In this document: piece after piece, positions 24,476 to 33,092 of the stretch
How positions within the stretch are numbered: position 1 is the stretch's first letter
Layout of the letters: every line of letters starts with the position of its first letter
DNA from: an uncultured Acidobacteriaceae bacterium
GTDB lineage: Bacteria; Acidobacteriota; Terriglobia; Terriglobales; Acidobacteriaceae
Length of the DNA stretch: 62,068 bases
NCBI GenBank assembly: GCA_903842065.1
Contig: CAIMKZ010000073.1
Coordinates: forward strand, 1-62,068
Reading direction: 5' to 3'
The notes under the pieces: generated by a model
Told to the model about the DNA's origin: nothing
The model's input: only the letters and a program-made list of their open reading frames with translations
The model's database searches: none
Translations under genes and position numbers: made by a program

Positions 24476-26419
24476 ATGTCTAACGTCGTCAATCCTGAAC
24501 CCGAGAGCACAACCCTGAACACTGAAATCGAAATGCCAACCCTTGATCCTGCGACGGAGCTCGAACAGCCGTCGCCCGAATCCACGTCCACCCCTGAGAC
24601 TGCCGCCACTGAAGCAACCCCTCTGGACGCCGATGCCACCCCCACGCCTGTTGCGCTGGCCGCTGAACCTGAAGCCGTCATTAGCGCTGCAGAACCGTCT
24701 GCCGTAGAAGAATCGTTCGCTGACATGAACGAAGACTTCTCCGCCGCACTCGAGGCCTTCGAGCGCGAGCAGGCTGCCGAGGCAGCCGCCGTCGAAGCCT
24801 ACGGAGACAAGGTCGTCTCTGGAACTGTGCTCAAGCAGACTGAAAAATTTCTGGTGGTCGATGTCGGCCTGAAGAGCGAGGGCCTCGTCCCCCTCGAGCA
24901 GGTCACCGATCACACTGGGGCCATCAAGTTCAATCCTGGCGACGTCATCGAAGTCGTCATCGAGCGCGAGGAGCCGGAAGGCGGCTACCTGGTCAGCTAC
25001 GAGAAGGCTCAGCGCCTTCGCGTGTGGGACACAATCGAGAAGGCCGCCAACGACAAGATTCCCGTCATCGGAACCGTCGTCGGCCGCGTCAAGGGCGGAC
25101 TCACCGTCGATATCGGCATGAAGGCTTTTCTGCCCGGCTCACAGCTTGAGATTCGTCCCGTCCGCAACCTCGACGGCTATCTCGGCCAGCAGATCGAAGT
25201 CCGCGTCATCAAGCTCAACAAAAAGCGCGGAAACGTCGTCGTCAGCCGCAAGGAACTGCTCGAGGAAGAGCAGAACTCCAAGCGCTCCGCCACCATGGAG
25301 CATCTCGAGGAAGGTTCGATCCTCACCGGCACCGTCAAGAACCTCACCGACTACGGTGCGTTCGTTGACCTCGGCGGCATCGACGGACTCCTCCACATCA
25401 CCGACATGAGCTGGGGACGCCTCACCCATCCCCGCGATCTGGTCAACGTCGCCGACGAGATCCAGGTCAAGGTTCTCAAGTTCGACAAGGACAAGCAGCG
25501 CGTATCGCTCGGCTTCAAGCAGCTCACGCCCGATCCGTGGCTTGACGCCTCTGAGCGCTACCCGATCGGCGCCAAGGTACACGGCCGCATCCTGTCGGTC
25601 ACCGACTACGGTGCGTTCGTCGAGCTCGAGCAGGGCATCGAAGGCCTGGTTCACCTCTCTGAGATGACCTGGTCCAAGCGCCTCAAGCATCCCTCCAAGC
25701 TGGTCAAGCCCGGCGACATGGTTGACACCGTCGTCCTCAGCGTCAACCCCAGCGACCGTCGCATCTCGCTCGGCATGAAGCAGCTCCTCGACAACCCCTG
25801 GGAGAACCTCATTGAGAAGTATCCCGCCGGGACACAGGTCGAAGGCCGCGTCCGCAACCTCACCGACTTCGGCGCTTTCATCGAGATCGAAGACGGCATC
25901 GACGGACTCGTCCACGTCTCCAACCTGAGCTGGACCAAGCGCGTCAAGCATCCCTCTGAGATCGTGAAAAAGGGCGAAAAGGTCAAGGCCGTCGTTCTCG
26001 GCGTCGAGCCACAGAACCGTCGCCTCTCACTCGGAATCAAGCAGCTCCAGCCCGATGTGTGGGAGACGTTCTTTGCCACCCACCGCGTCGGCGACGTCGT
26101 CCACGGTAAGGTCCTGCGCACCGCCCAGTTCGGCGCGTTCGTTGAGATCGCCGAGGGCGTCGAAGGTCTCTGCCACGTCTCCGAGGCCGGCGATGAGCCG
26201 GGCGCGAAGCTCGAGCAGAACGCTGAGCACGAGTTCAAGATCATCAAGATCAACGTCGAAGAAAAGAAGGTGGGCCTCAGCCTGCGCTCCATCGGCCACG
26301 AGGCCTCCCGCGCACAGGTCGAGCAGTACAAAAAGGATGTCCACAAGCAGCCGGTATCCAGCTCCACCACCACCCTCGGCGACCTCCTCAACTGGCGCAA
26401 GGAGCAGGACCAGAAGTAA
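24476..26419 (+). CDS. rpsA: 30S ribosomal protein S1
   Basis: 647 aa RNA-binding protein that helps mRNA bind the 30S subunit. Six S1 OB-fold repeats begin near residues 110 (GDKVVSGTVLKQTEKF), 195, 283 (GTVKNLTDYGAFVDLGGIDG), 368 (GRILSVTDYGAFVELEQGIEG), 455 and 541. The N-terminal 108 residues form an unusual Glu/Ala/Pro/Thr-rich acidic extension before the first repeat. I chose the ATG at 24476 (MSNVVNPEPE) with GGAG nine bases upstream. The open frame extends upstream, but that part is Arg/Cys-rich and unlike S1. Followed by a 19-bp perfect hairpin. Confidence 0.93.
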   Translation: MSNVVNPEPESTTLNTEIEMPTLDPATELEQPSPESTSTPETAATEATPLDADATPTPVALAAEPEAVISAAEPSAVEESFADMNEDFSAALEAFEREQAAEAAAVEAYGDKVVSGTVLKQTEKFLVVDVGLKSEGLVPLEQVTDHTGAIKFNPGDVIEVVIEREEPEGGYLVSYEKAQRLRVWDTIEKAANDKIPVIGTVVGRVKGGLTVDIGMKAFLPGSQLEIRPVRNLDGYLGQQIEVRVIKLNKKRGNVVVSRKELLEEEQNSKRSATMEHLEEGSILTGTVKNLTDYGAFVDLGGIDGLLHITDMSWGRLTHPRDLVNVADEIQVKVLKFDKDKQRVSLGFKQLTPDPWLDASERYPIGAKVHGRILSVTDYGAFVELEQGIEGLVHLSEMTWSKRLKHPSKLVKPGDMVDTVVLSVNPSDRRISLGMKQLLDNPWENLIEKYPAGTQVEGRVRNLTDFGAFIEIEDGIDGLVHVSNLSWTKRVKHPSEIVKKGEKVKAVVLGVEPQNRRLSLGIKQLQPDVWETFFATHRVGDVVHGKVLRTAQFGAFVEIAEGVEGLCHVSEAGDEPGAKLEQNAEHEFKIIKINVEEKKVGLSLRSIGHEASRAQVEQYKKDVHKQPVSSSTTTLGDLLNWRKEQDQK

Positions 26420-26436
26420 GCTCCTACATTTCGTCA

Positions 26437-26478
26437 CAACGCAGAACGGCCACCCGCAAGGGTGGCCGTTCTGCGTTG
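26437..26478. terminator. 19-bp perfect hairpin after rpsA
   Basis: CAACGCAGAACGGCCACCC (26437-26455), loop GCAA, exact reverse complement (26460-26478). Very stable, but without a U-tract. The core ACGGCCACCC/GGGTGGCCGT recurs at 33983-34010 and 35959-35984. Confidence 0.7.
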
Positions 26479-26757
26479 CAGCTCAGATCGACGTGTGTGA
26501 ATGCCGTGCCGCTGGTTTATCCTTGCGCATATAAGCATGACAACGCAGCCGGCGAGTGCCTTGACGTTCCGACACCCTCGGCCCGTTAGTCCGTTGTCTA
26601 TGACAAGCAGCAACGCGCCTCCCGGCCAAAAACGCAGAGGACGGGAGTGATTGCAAACTCAACAACCGGCCAAAGAATCAGGTGGCTCAGGGGAAATTCA
26701 GAGTCCCGGAAGCAGCATTCCGGCCCACCCCCTGACGACACCCGAATGGAGAGGACG

Positions 26758-28227
26758 ATGTACGGCAAGATCATAAAAGCGATGTCCGCTTTCATATTAT
26801 TGACTGCTGTTGCCGCTTCGGCGCAGCTTCGCGTTGGCGTGGGCAAAGTGGATGTAACTCCGGATGAGGGCAAGCTGCCCGAGCCATTCGTCTCGATTCA
26901 CGACCATCTGTTTACGCGCGCCATTCTGATCGAGAACGGAAAGTCTTCCGGCCTGCTGATGAACATGGACGTCGGGAAGATCTCCGCGGCCCTATTCGCG
27001 CAAATCTCGCAGGGCATCTCAAAGCAGTACGGCATCCCCGTGGACAACATGGTCATCTCCGCGGTGCACGACCACGCCAGCGTTTCATCGCTGGGCGGCG
27101 GAGACGCACTGAGCGGTCGTCCTGTCTCGCCCAATATGCAGGCTTTCATCGATAAGGTGCATGCGGGAATGCTCGAGGCGGTCAAACAGGCCAAGGCATC
27201 CTTGCAGCCCGCCGAAATCGGCTTCGGAGAGGGCAAGCTGCTCTTGAACGTGAATCGCGACGGCATCGATCCGAAGACCCGCCAGTGGAGCGAGAAGCCA
27301 AATCCCAACTTCACCTCCGATAAAACCCTGGCCGTGGTCGAGTTTCGCAAGCCGAATGGCGAGCCCATCGCCGTCTATCTCAACTATGCGATGCACGCCA
27401 TCACCATGTTCCTGACTATGCAGATCTCCGGCGACTTCCCCGAGTCCGCGGAGCAGTATATTGAAAACGCTTACGACAACAACGTCGTCGCCATCTGGAC
27501 CATCGCGCCGGCCGGCGATCAGGACCCTCTGTACCTCCGGCCTATCCTCAAGATCGGCGAGCAGAGAATCCGTCAGGAGATGGACCCTGCAAAGACCGGC
27601 GACGCGGCAAAGACGGAGTACTCGGCGGCCATGATCCGGCTCTTCAACGGACCGGTGCAGCGCCCGTTGCAGCCGATCGATCCAACGCTGGCGGCTCAGG
27701 CCTGGCGCGTCGTCGAAGCCATTGGGACCCTGACCGGCGAGGAAGCCATTCGCGTGATGGACGGCATTACCGGCTTCACCGGCAACGCAGTCATTCAGGG
27801 ATCGTCGAAGGTCGTTTCTTGTCCAACCCGCCCCCGGCCGACCACGGCGGTTGGTCCCGGAGGCAGTCCGCAGCCAACTCCGGCAGCCAACGCTCAGGCC
27901 GCCCCCGCAGCCCCCGCGCCCCCGCCACCGCTGATGCAGATCAAAGTGGGAGCGCTGCGTATTGGCGATGTGGCCATTGCCCGCAACGACAGCGAGCTTT
28001 ACAACCAGTTCGGCCAGGAGACAAAGGAGGGGTCGCCCTTCCGTAAGACTCTGGTTGTGGGTCTGGCCAACGGCGGCGGCGGTTATGTTCCTACCGATGA
28101 TGCCTTCGGCCGCGGCACCTTCCAGGTGGCAGGCAACCGTCTCATCCAGGGCTGTGCGGAGATGGGCGTTGTGAACGCCATCGACGGCCTGCTCGAGCAG
28201 GACATCCTCAGCACGCCCGGAAATTAG
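26758..28227 (+). CDS. Exported neutral/alkaline ceramidase-like protein
   Basis: 489 aa with a Sec signal peptide (ending AVAASAQ, about residue 22). The mature N-terminus RVGVGKVDVTPD and the His-rich AVHDHASVSSLGGGD resemble the zinc-binding N-terminal domain of neutral ceramidases. Further similarity covers FIDKVHAGMLEAVKQA and NYAMHAITM. The later APAGDQDPLY lies where I would expect the Gly-Asp/Ser-Pro-Asn catalytic motif, so the nucleophilic Ser may be absent and ceramide hydrolysis is uncertain. A Pro/Ala-rich linker (about 395-420) interrupts the C-terminal half. I chose the ATG at 26758 (GGAGAGG upstream). First of a run of exported proteins. Confidence 0.65.
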   Translation: MYGKIIKAMSAFILLTAVAASAQLRVGVGKVDVTPDEGKLPEPFVSIHDHLFTRAILIENGKSSGLLMNMDVGKISAALFAQISQGISKQYGIPVDNMVISAVHDHASVSSLGGGDALSGRPVSPNMQAFIDKVHAGMLEAVKQAKASLQPAEIGFGEGKLLLNVNRDGIDPKTRQWSEKPNPNFTSDKTLAVVEFRKPNGEPIAVYLNYAMHAITMFLTMQISGDFPESAEQYIENAYDNNVVAIWTIAPAGDQDPLYLRPILKIGEQRIRQEMDPAKTGDAAKTEYSAAMIRLFNGPVQRPLQPIDPTLAAQAWRVVEAIGTLTGEEAIRVMDGITGFTGNAVIQGSSKVVSCPTRPRPTTAVGPGGSPQPTPAANAQAAPAAPAPPPPLMQIKVGALRIGDVAIARNDSELYNQFGQETKEGSPFRKTLVVGLANGGGGYVPTDDAFGRGTFQVAGNRLIQGCAEMGVVNAIDGLLEQDILSTPGN

Positions 28228-28245
28228 CGTAATTCGCCCGGTCAT

Positions 28246-28281
28246 AAGGCCGAATGCCGTTCGCGGCATTCGGCCTTTTCT
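28246..28281 (+). terminator. Strong intrinsic terminator
   Basis: AAGGCCGAATGCCG, loop TTCG, CGGCATTCGGCCTT (28246-28277), followed by TTCTTTG. A UUCG-closed 14-bp stem ends the ceramidase-like gene. Confidence 0.9.
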
Positions 28282-28527
28282 TTGCTGGCGGTTGGCTCAT
28301 CCTTGTTTTTTTCATCGGTAGTCCCGCCACCCATCTGTGATAGAACCATCAGTGAGAAATACAAGGGTGGCCGCTCGTTCGTAAAAGCCGAGCGCCTAGC
28401 CCATCGCTGTGATTCGCATGATTTCTTCAAACAGGACTCGTGGCTCAAAGCGTAAGGAAACGACTGCATCTTTCAGTTTCCGATGCGTGTATGCAGATGT
28501 TGAAATTGACTTTAAAGGAGATCGCAA

Positions 28528-29724
28528 GTGGCCAAGTTTAGCGTAGGTGAAGCAAATGGAATCGAAGTCAACTCGGATCGCCGCAACTTCATGAAAGTTG
28601 CAACGGTCGCCGGATTGGCCGGTGCCGTAGCGATGGCGCCGGTTCTCGCCGCAGCACAGCAGGCAGAGGTCAAGGACCCGGTGGCGCCCTCCGGACTCAA
28701 ACCCGGCGCGGAGTTGGACAGCCGCTTCCCGATGACCTACGAGACGTCCGTGCCGGAGACTATGAAGCTGGCCGCGCAGTATATGGCCGCTCTCAGCCGC
28801 CGCGACCTGGGCGGGCTGGCCGAGCTGTTTCATTATCCCTTCGTGACCTACGAAGGGATCGACACCGTGATCGTAAACAGCAAGGACGAGCTGATCGCCA
28901 ATCCGCCGCCTTCGCTCAACACCACGGCTAAGGGCGCCAACAAGATTCGCAAGGGCTCCTACGACATCCTCGATAAGATTGAGCTGTTGTGCTACACCCC
29001 GGTCGGCGCCGGCGTCTCGCTCAACTTCAGCCGCTTCGACGCCAACGGCAAAAAGCTGCAAGGCGTCAACGGCATCTACGGCATGACCAACAACGACGGC
29101 AAATGGGGCATCGAGTACATGTCCACCATCTTCCGCCCCGCCGATCAGCTGCACCTCAGCTACGACGCCGAGGCCTTCGCGCTGCGCTCCATTCACGACA
29201 CCTATCGCGATCACGACCTCGGCCGCAAATACAACGGTCTGGACCCGAACTACACCACCGTGCCCGACATGAATCCCGGCAAATGGGGCGGCGTCACCGT
29301 CGGCTCTTACTCTTTCAACTTTGTCGGCAGGCCCGGGCAGTCCACCATGGATTCCTACAAAGTGAAGGGCGTCAAAAGCCGCCTGCGCGTCACTGAAGGC
29401 GGCGCAAACCCGAGCCCCAACCCCCAGGCAGCCGCGAATGGCGATGAACGATTCCGCAGCGTCTCCGGCGGCGGAGTCGGCAAATTCTTTGAGACCCTCG
29501 AGTGGGCCGACTCGCGCATCATCGCCGCGGATATGGAGAAGGCCCACGCCGTCTCGGGAAACAACCGCTTCATGGAAGACGGCACCCTGGTCAACAAAGG
29601 CGTTTATATGGTGGTTCTTCTCTACAGGAATGGCCGCTTTACCGCCTCTGATAACGGTGGCGGTATCTTCGGCCGTCAGATGTATCAGGACCGCACCAAC
29701 GACCTGCTTCCACCGGAACTCTAA
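28528..29724 (+). CDS. Tat-exported hypothetical protein, NTF2/SnoaL-like
   Basis: 398 aa. A twin-arginine motif (SDRRNFMKVATVAG, about residues 17-30) followed by a hydrophobic Ala-rich segment ending AAAQQ predicts Tat export. Residues about 75-200 (LAAQYMAALSRRDLGGLAEL, FHYPFVTYEG, YGMTNNDGKWGIEYMSTI) look like an NTF2-type cone fold. The C-terminal half (about 205-398) is unfamiliar. The GTG start at 28528 has AAAGGAG seven bases upstream. Function unknown. Tat export suggests the protein folds, perhaps with a cofactor, before leaving the cytoplasm. It precedes the exported amidohydrolase by 74 bp. Confidence 0.65.
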   Translation: MAKFSVGEANGIEVNSDRRNFMKVATVAGLAGAVAMAPVLAAAQQAEVKDPVAPSGLKPGAELDSRFPMTYETSVPETMKLAAQYMAALSRRDLGGLAELFHYPFVTYEGIDTVIVNSKDELIANPPPSLNTTAKGANKIRKGSYDILDKIELLCYTPVGAGVSLNFSRFDANGKKLQGVNGIYGMTNNDGKWGIEYMSTIFRPADQLHLSYDAEAFALRSIHDTYRDHDLGRKYNGLDPNYTTVPDMNPGKWGGVTVGSYSFNFVGRPGQSTMDSYKVKGVKSRLRVTEGGANPSPNPQAAANGDERFRSVSGGGVGKFFETLEWADSRIIAADMEKAHAVSGNNRFMEDGTLVNKGVYMVVLLYRNGRFTASDNGGGIFGRQMYQDRTNDLLPPEL

Positions 29725-29730
29725 GACTTC

Positions 29731-29762
29731 GCCGGCCGCGCGCACACTGCTGCGCGGCCGGC
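29731..29762. terminator. Hairpin between 28528 and 29799 genes
   Basis: GCCGGCCGCGC (29731-29741) pairs with GCGCGGCCGGC (29752-29762), loop of 10. No U-run follows (ACGCTTTC), so it may attenuate or stabilise message ends rather than fully terminate. Confidence 0.5.
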
Positions 29763-29798
29763 ACGCTTTCAAATCATCGGAAATCTCGAAAGGTACAT

Positions 29799-31046
29799 AT
29801 GCTTACAAGAAGAGCATTCTCCCAGGGGCTGGTAGCCAGTGGAACAGCATTGCTGGCGCAGACCGGCGGAAAGCCGTTGCCGGCCGGCAGCGCTCCGCCG
29901 CCACAAAAAGCCCCGGACCAGCGTTACGATCTGCTGATTCAAGGCGGCACCGTCGTCGATCCCGGGCAGGGATTGCACACACTGCTCGATGTTGCCGTTA
30001 AGGACGGCAAGATCGCCGCCATCGCCGCTAACATTCCCGCCGATCGCGCGGCAACTGTTGTCAGCGCCAAAGACAAGATCGTCACGCCAGGGTTCATCGA
30101 CTCCCACGTGCACTGCTACGACGGCGTGGCACGATGCACCAACGCCGACCATTATTGCCTGGGCCGCGGTGTAACCACCGTCGTCGATGCAGGCTCGGCC
30201 GGCAGCGAAAACATCGCCAACTTTTACAAGTACATCATTCGCACATCGGCCACTCGAATCTACGCATTCGTCGACATCGGCGTGCTTGGTGTCATCTCGC
30301 TCGACCACTCCTACGACAATCCCGCATGGGTGAACCCCAAAGCCGTCGCGCAAGCCATCGAAACCTATCGGCCAGCCACCATCGGCGTAAAGGTGCGCAT
30401 GACGGAGTCCGTCGTGGCCGAGAAGGATATCGACACCCTGAAAAAAGCCATCGAGGCCGCGGAGATCGCGCAGGTCCCCGTCATGGTCCACATCAACGGC
30501 CCGCACTCGCCGCTGCCCGATCTCTTGAAGCTCCTGCGCAAGGGCGATATCTACACGCATTGTTTTGCCGGCCGCAAAAACTTCATCGTCGATGCAGCCG
30601 GAACGGTACTGCCCGCCGCGCTTGAAGCCCGAGATCGCGGCATCTTCTTCGATACAGCACAGGGCCAGGCGCACTTCAGCTTTGACGTCGCCGAAAAATG
30701 CATGAAGCAGAACCTCATGCCTGACACCATCAGCACTGACCTTTCAAATCTCGCAGTTCAGCGCCGCATCTACGACCTGCCCACCATGGTCTCGAAGATG
30801 ATGGCCATCGGCGTCGATCTCGACAAGGCCATAGCCATGGTCACCATCAACCCAACCAGGATGTACAACTTCGATGCAAAGATCGGCGCCCTGAAGACCG
30901 GCTACGAAGCCGATATCAGCATCTTCGAACTCCGCGAAGGAAACTTCGACTACGAAGACACCGAAGGCAAGAAGCGCACCGGCCATCAAAGACTAGTGAA
31001 CAAAGCCGTCGTCTCGCGCGGTGAGCTGCTGATCAACGAAGTCTAG
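29799..31046 (+). CDS. Tat-exported amidohydrolase/deacetylase-family metallohydrolase
   Basis: 415 aa. The N-terminus MLTRRAFSQGLVASGTALLA is a twin-arginine signal. The amidohydrolase fold follows: the composite beta-sandwich (YDLLIQGGTVVDPGQG), the metal-binding HxH in TPGFIDSHVHCYDG, a probable carboxylated Lys in TIGVKVRMTE, His in VMVHINGPHS and in YTHCFAGRK, and the catalytic Asp in TISTDLSNL. The layout matches COG3964-type dihydroorotase-like deacetylases. The substrate cannot be read from sequence; export makes a cyclic amide or an acetylated amino compound outside the cytoplasm plausible. Confidence 0.78.
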   Translation: MLTRRAFSQGLVASGTALLAQTGGKPLPAGSAPPPQKAPDQRYDLLIQGGTVVDPGQGLHTLLDVAVKDGKIAAIAANIPADRAATVVSAKDKIVTPGFIDSHVHCYDGVARCTNADHYCLGRGVTTVVDAGSAGSENIANFYKYIIRTSATRIYAFVDIGVLGVISLDHSYDNPAWVNPKAVAQAIETYRPATIGVKVRMTESVVAEKDIDTLKKAIEAAEIAQVPVMVHINGPHSPLPDLLKLLRKGDIYTHCFAGRKNFIVDAAGTVLPAALEARDRGIFFDTAQGQAHFSFDVAEKCMKQNLMPDTISTDLSNLAVQRRIYDLPTMVSKMMAIGVDLDKAIAMVTINPTRMYNFDAKIGALKTGYEADISIFELREGNFDYEDTEGKKRTGHQRLVNKAVVSRGELLINEV

Positions 31047-31087
31047 CCGCAGCCGTGTTCCGGCAGGCTCACTCGCCACTAGACCAT

Positions 31088-31124
31088 GGGTGCCCCGGGT
31101 CTCGATCCTGAGACCCGGGAGGGA
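31088..31124. repeat. GTGCCC-tagged hairpin repeat, short type
   Basis: GGGTGCCCC tag; CCCGGGTCTC (31094-31103), loop GATCCT, GAGACCCGGG (31110-31119), then AGGGATC. Differs from the 24049 copy by compensating stem changes. Confidence 0.85.
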
Positions 31125-31149
31125 TCGACCCTCAACCAGCCAACTCCGC

Positions 31150-31183
31150 GTGCCTCATCCTCGCGCAGCGAGGGTGGGCCCCA
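31150..31183. repeat. GTGCC-tagged hairpin repeat, variant
   Basis: GTGCCTCATCCTCGC, loop GCA, GCGAGGGTGGGC. Related to the long-type repeat at 22129 but with a shortened loop. Confidence 0.6.
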
Positions 31184-31201
31184 CAAACTCCACCCCGCCC
31201 A

Positions 31202-31651
31202 TCAGTTCTCCAACTTGATCTCAGTCAGCCTCTTCACTACCGCAACTTCCTCTGCTCCGCTCACCACGATCCGCACCGCAGTTCCCTCCGCATACTTCTT
31301 CGCCTCTGCAATCGTCTTCCGCACATGCGCGGGAAACCTCTCTCCCCGCGCTGACTCCATTGCTTTCTCGCCGAGTGCAAACGACGCCATGAAGCCCCCC
31401 TGCGACGGAGATAGATAGACAATGTTCCTCGCCTCCCGCTTCAGACGCAGCGCCCATCCGGCTTTGATCGAGTAAGAGTTCCATTCGCGGGTCAGCTTAT
31501 GCTCCGCTGCCAACTCGGCAACCAGTTGGTCCCATAGAGCTTTGGCCGCGCCCAACGCCGTAGTTAATTCGCGATCAGCAGGCTCCTTTGCCTGACCGAT
31601 AAAAGCGTTGCGAAAGGTCGTCGATTCCCGAGTTGCAGCAGTCTTCGTCAT
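31202..31651 (-). CDS. DUF3788-family protein
   Basis: 149 aa cytoplasmic protein. The segment LGAAKALWDQLVAELAAEHK, then TREWNSYSIKAGWALRLKRE and IVYLSPSQGGFMASFALGEK, is characteristic of DUF3788 (a YdhG/DUF1801-like fold). No enzymatic role is established. I chose the ATG at 31651, with TGGAGA eight bases upstream, over one ten codons earlier. It is transcribed against the surrounding exported genes and flanked on both sides by tagged hairpin repeats. Confidence 0.75.
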   Translation of the reverse strand: MTKTAATRESTTFRNAFIGQAKEPADRELTTALGAAKALWDQLVAELAAEHKLTREWNSYSIKAGWALRLKREARNIVYLSPSQGGFMASFALGEKAMESARGERFPAHVRKTIAEAKKYAEGTAVRIVVSGAEEVAVVKRLTEIKLEN

Positions 31652-32187
31652 AACGAATCTCCAGGCGGGTGGCTCGTCCAACGCCTACCATCGTAACTCC
31701 CGTCGGGTGGCCCCGGTACTAGGAAGCCGGCGCCTCCACGAAAGCTGGGTGCCCCGTCCAAGCTCAGCTTGGGCGGGAGGCAACTACCTCTACCTGCCAC
31801 TTCCGGTTCCCTCCCACTTGCCGGTTAATTCTCGCCCCCGCGTATCCTGAAACTACCGCCGATTCCACTCAAAGGAGGACCGAAATCCTCCCAACGCTAA
31901 GTCTTTTAGAATCTGCACTTGCAAAGTAAAAATAGGTAAACCATTTATTTTGATACTCTTACGCATTCAAAACGCCAACTTCTATTTAGCCACATAAACA
32001 GCCTATATTCATACACTTGCAAACATACCCTCTCCGCACAGTTCGCCCGTCAGCTTCTCCGCCTCCGCCACCCGCCCAACTCCCACTGCGGCCCCACTCC
32101 ATCGACCGGCATTCCCTGTCCTACAGCTCTTGATGTAAACTTACCTCGCCCGACTTCCCTATGGGCACCGCATCCGAAAGGAAATTC
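31652..32187. other. Spacer upstream of the NIF3-like cluster
   Basis: No gene seen. The left part carries a tagged hairpin repeat (31747-31785). The stretch 31895-32030 is strikingly AT-rich for this genome and contains CACTTGCAAA twice (31916-31925 and 32014-32023), 98 bp apart. It probably contains the promoter of the NIF3 genes. Confidence 0.5.
31747..31785. repeat. GTGCCC-tagged hairpin repeat, short type
   Basis: GGGTGCCCC tag; CCCGTCCAAGC, loop TCA, GCTTGGGCGGG (31753-31777, one wobble), then AGGC. Confidence 0.75.
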
Positions 32188-33078
32188 ATGTCCATCACCG
32201 CACAAGCAGTCATCGACCGCATCCAGCGCAAATTCGGTCCCGGCTGGGAGCCGACACCCGTCGACGCCTTCATGGCCGGCAAGCCCGACACTGAGGTCAA
32301 AGGCATCGCCACGACCTACGCGCCTACCCTCGACGTGCTCAAGAAGGCCGTAGCATCGGGCAAGAACTTCATCATCAGCCGCGAGTCCCCCTGGTGGGCG
32401 CGCTTGAACGCCTTCGGCGGCGGAACCCAGTTCCAGGGCCTGCCCTCGGTCTGGACCAACGGCCAGGACTACGTCCGTCAGGAGGCTGGCGCGGCCGAGA
32501 CCGACGCAACCCTCATCGCCAAAAAGCAGTACATCGAGGCCAACAAACTCGTCGTCTATCGCTGGTTCGCCAACTGGAACGCGCAGCCTGTCGATTTCCA
32601 GCTCAAGGGTCTGGCCAAAGCCCTCGGTTGGGAGCAGCACTACAAGCCGTCAGGTGGATACCCCTGGGGCCACAACAACGGCTTCTTCGAGCTGGCTCCG
32701 GCCACCCTCAAAGACACCGCTCTGGCCATCAAGAAGAAGCTCGGCGTAAAGAGCCTCCGCATCGGCGGCAATCCCAACACCATCGTTCACAAGGCCGCTC
32801 TCTCGCACGGCATGTACTGGCTGCCCGACCTCCAGAAGCTCTACGCCGAGCCCGGCGTCGATCTGCTGGTCGTGGGCGAGCCCGAGTGGGAGAACGAACT
32901 CTCGCTCTACTCCTTTGACGTGGCCGACTCCGGCCAGAAGAAGGGCTACATCGTCCTCGGTCAGCAGGTCTCCGAAGAGCCCGGCTGCGCCGAAATGGCC
33001 GCATGGATCAAGCCCATCGTCACCGAAGTCCCCATCGAACACATCCCCGCCGGCGAACCCTGCTGGACTTCTAGCTAA
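32188..33078 (+). CDS. NIF3-like protein, cytosolic type (copy 1)
   Basis: 296 aa without signal peptide. NIF3-like fold: QAVIDRIQRKFGPGW at the N-terminus, KGIATTYAPTLDVLKKAVASG (about 39-59), a central HNNG...FELAPATLKDTALAIKKKLG region, and a C-terminal LGQQVSEEPGCAEMAAW segment. NIF3 proteins bind two metals through His/Glu residues. Here the first site reads ISRESPWW, with Arg where the exported paralogues have His (VHEPTF), and the C-terminal His is also replaced (LGQQ). Metal binding is therefore probably impaired. I chose the ATG at 32188 with AAGGAA five bases upstream. Followed after 14 bp by the exported copy. Confidence 0.75.
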   Translation: MSITAQAVIDRIQRKFGPGWEPTPVDAFMAGKPDTEVKGIATTYAPTLDVLKKAVASGKNFIISRESPWWARLNAFGGGTQFQGLPSVWTNGQDYVRQEAGAAETDATLIAKKQYIEANKLVVYRWFANWNAQPVDFQLKGLAKALGWEQHYKPSGGYPWGHNNGFFELAPATLKDTALAIKKKLGVKSLRIGGNPNTIVHKAALSHGMYWLPDLQKLYAEPGVDLLVVGEPEWENELSLYSFDVADSGQKKGYIVLGQQVSEEPGCAEMAAWIKPIVTEVPIEHIPAGEPCWTSS

Positions 33079-33092
33079 TGAGGAGCGAGACC

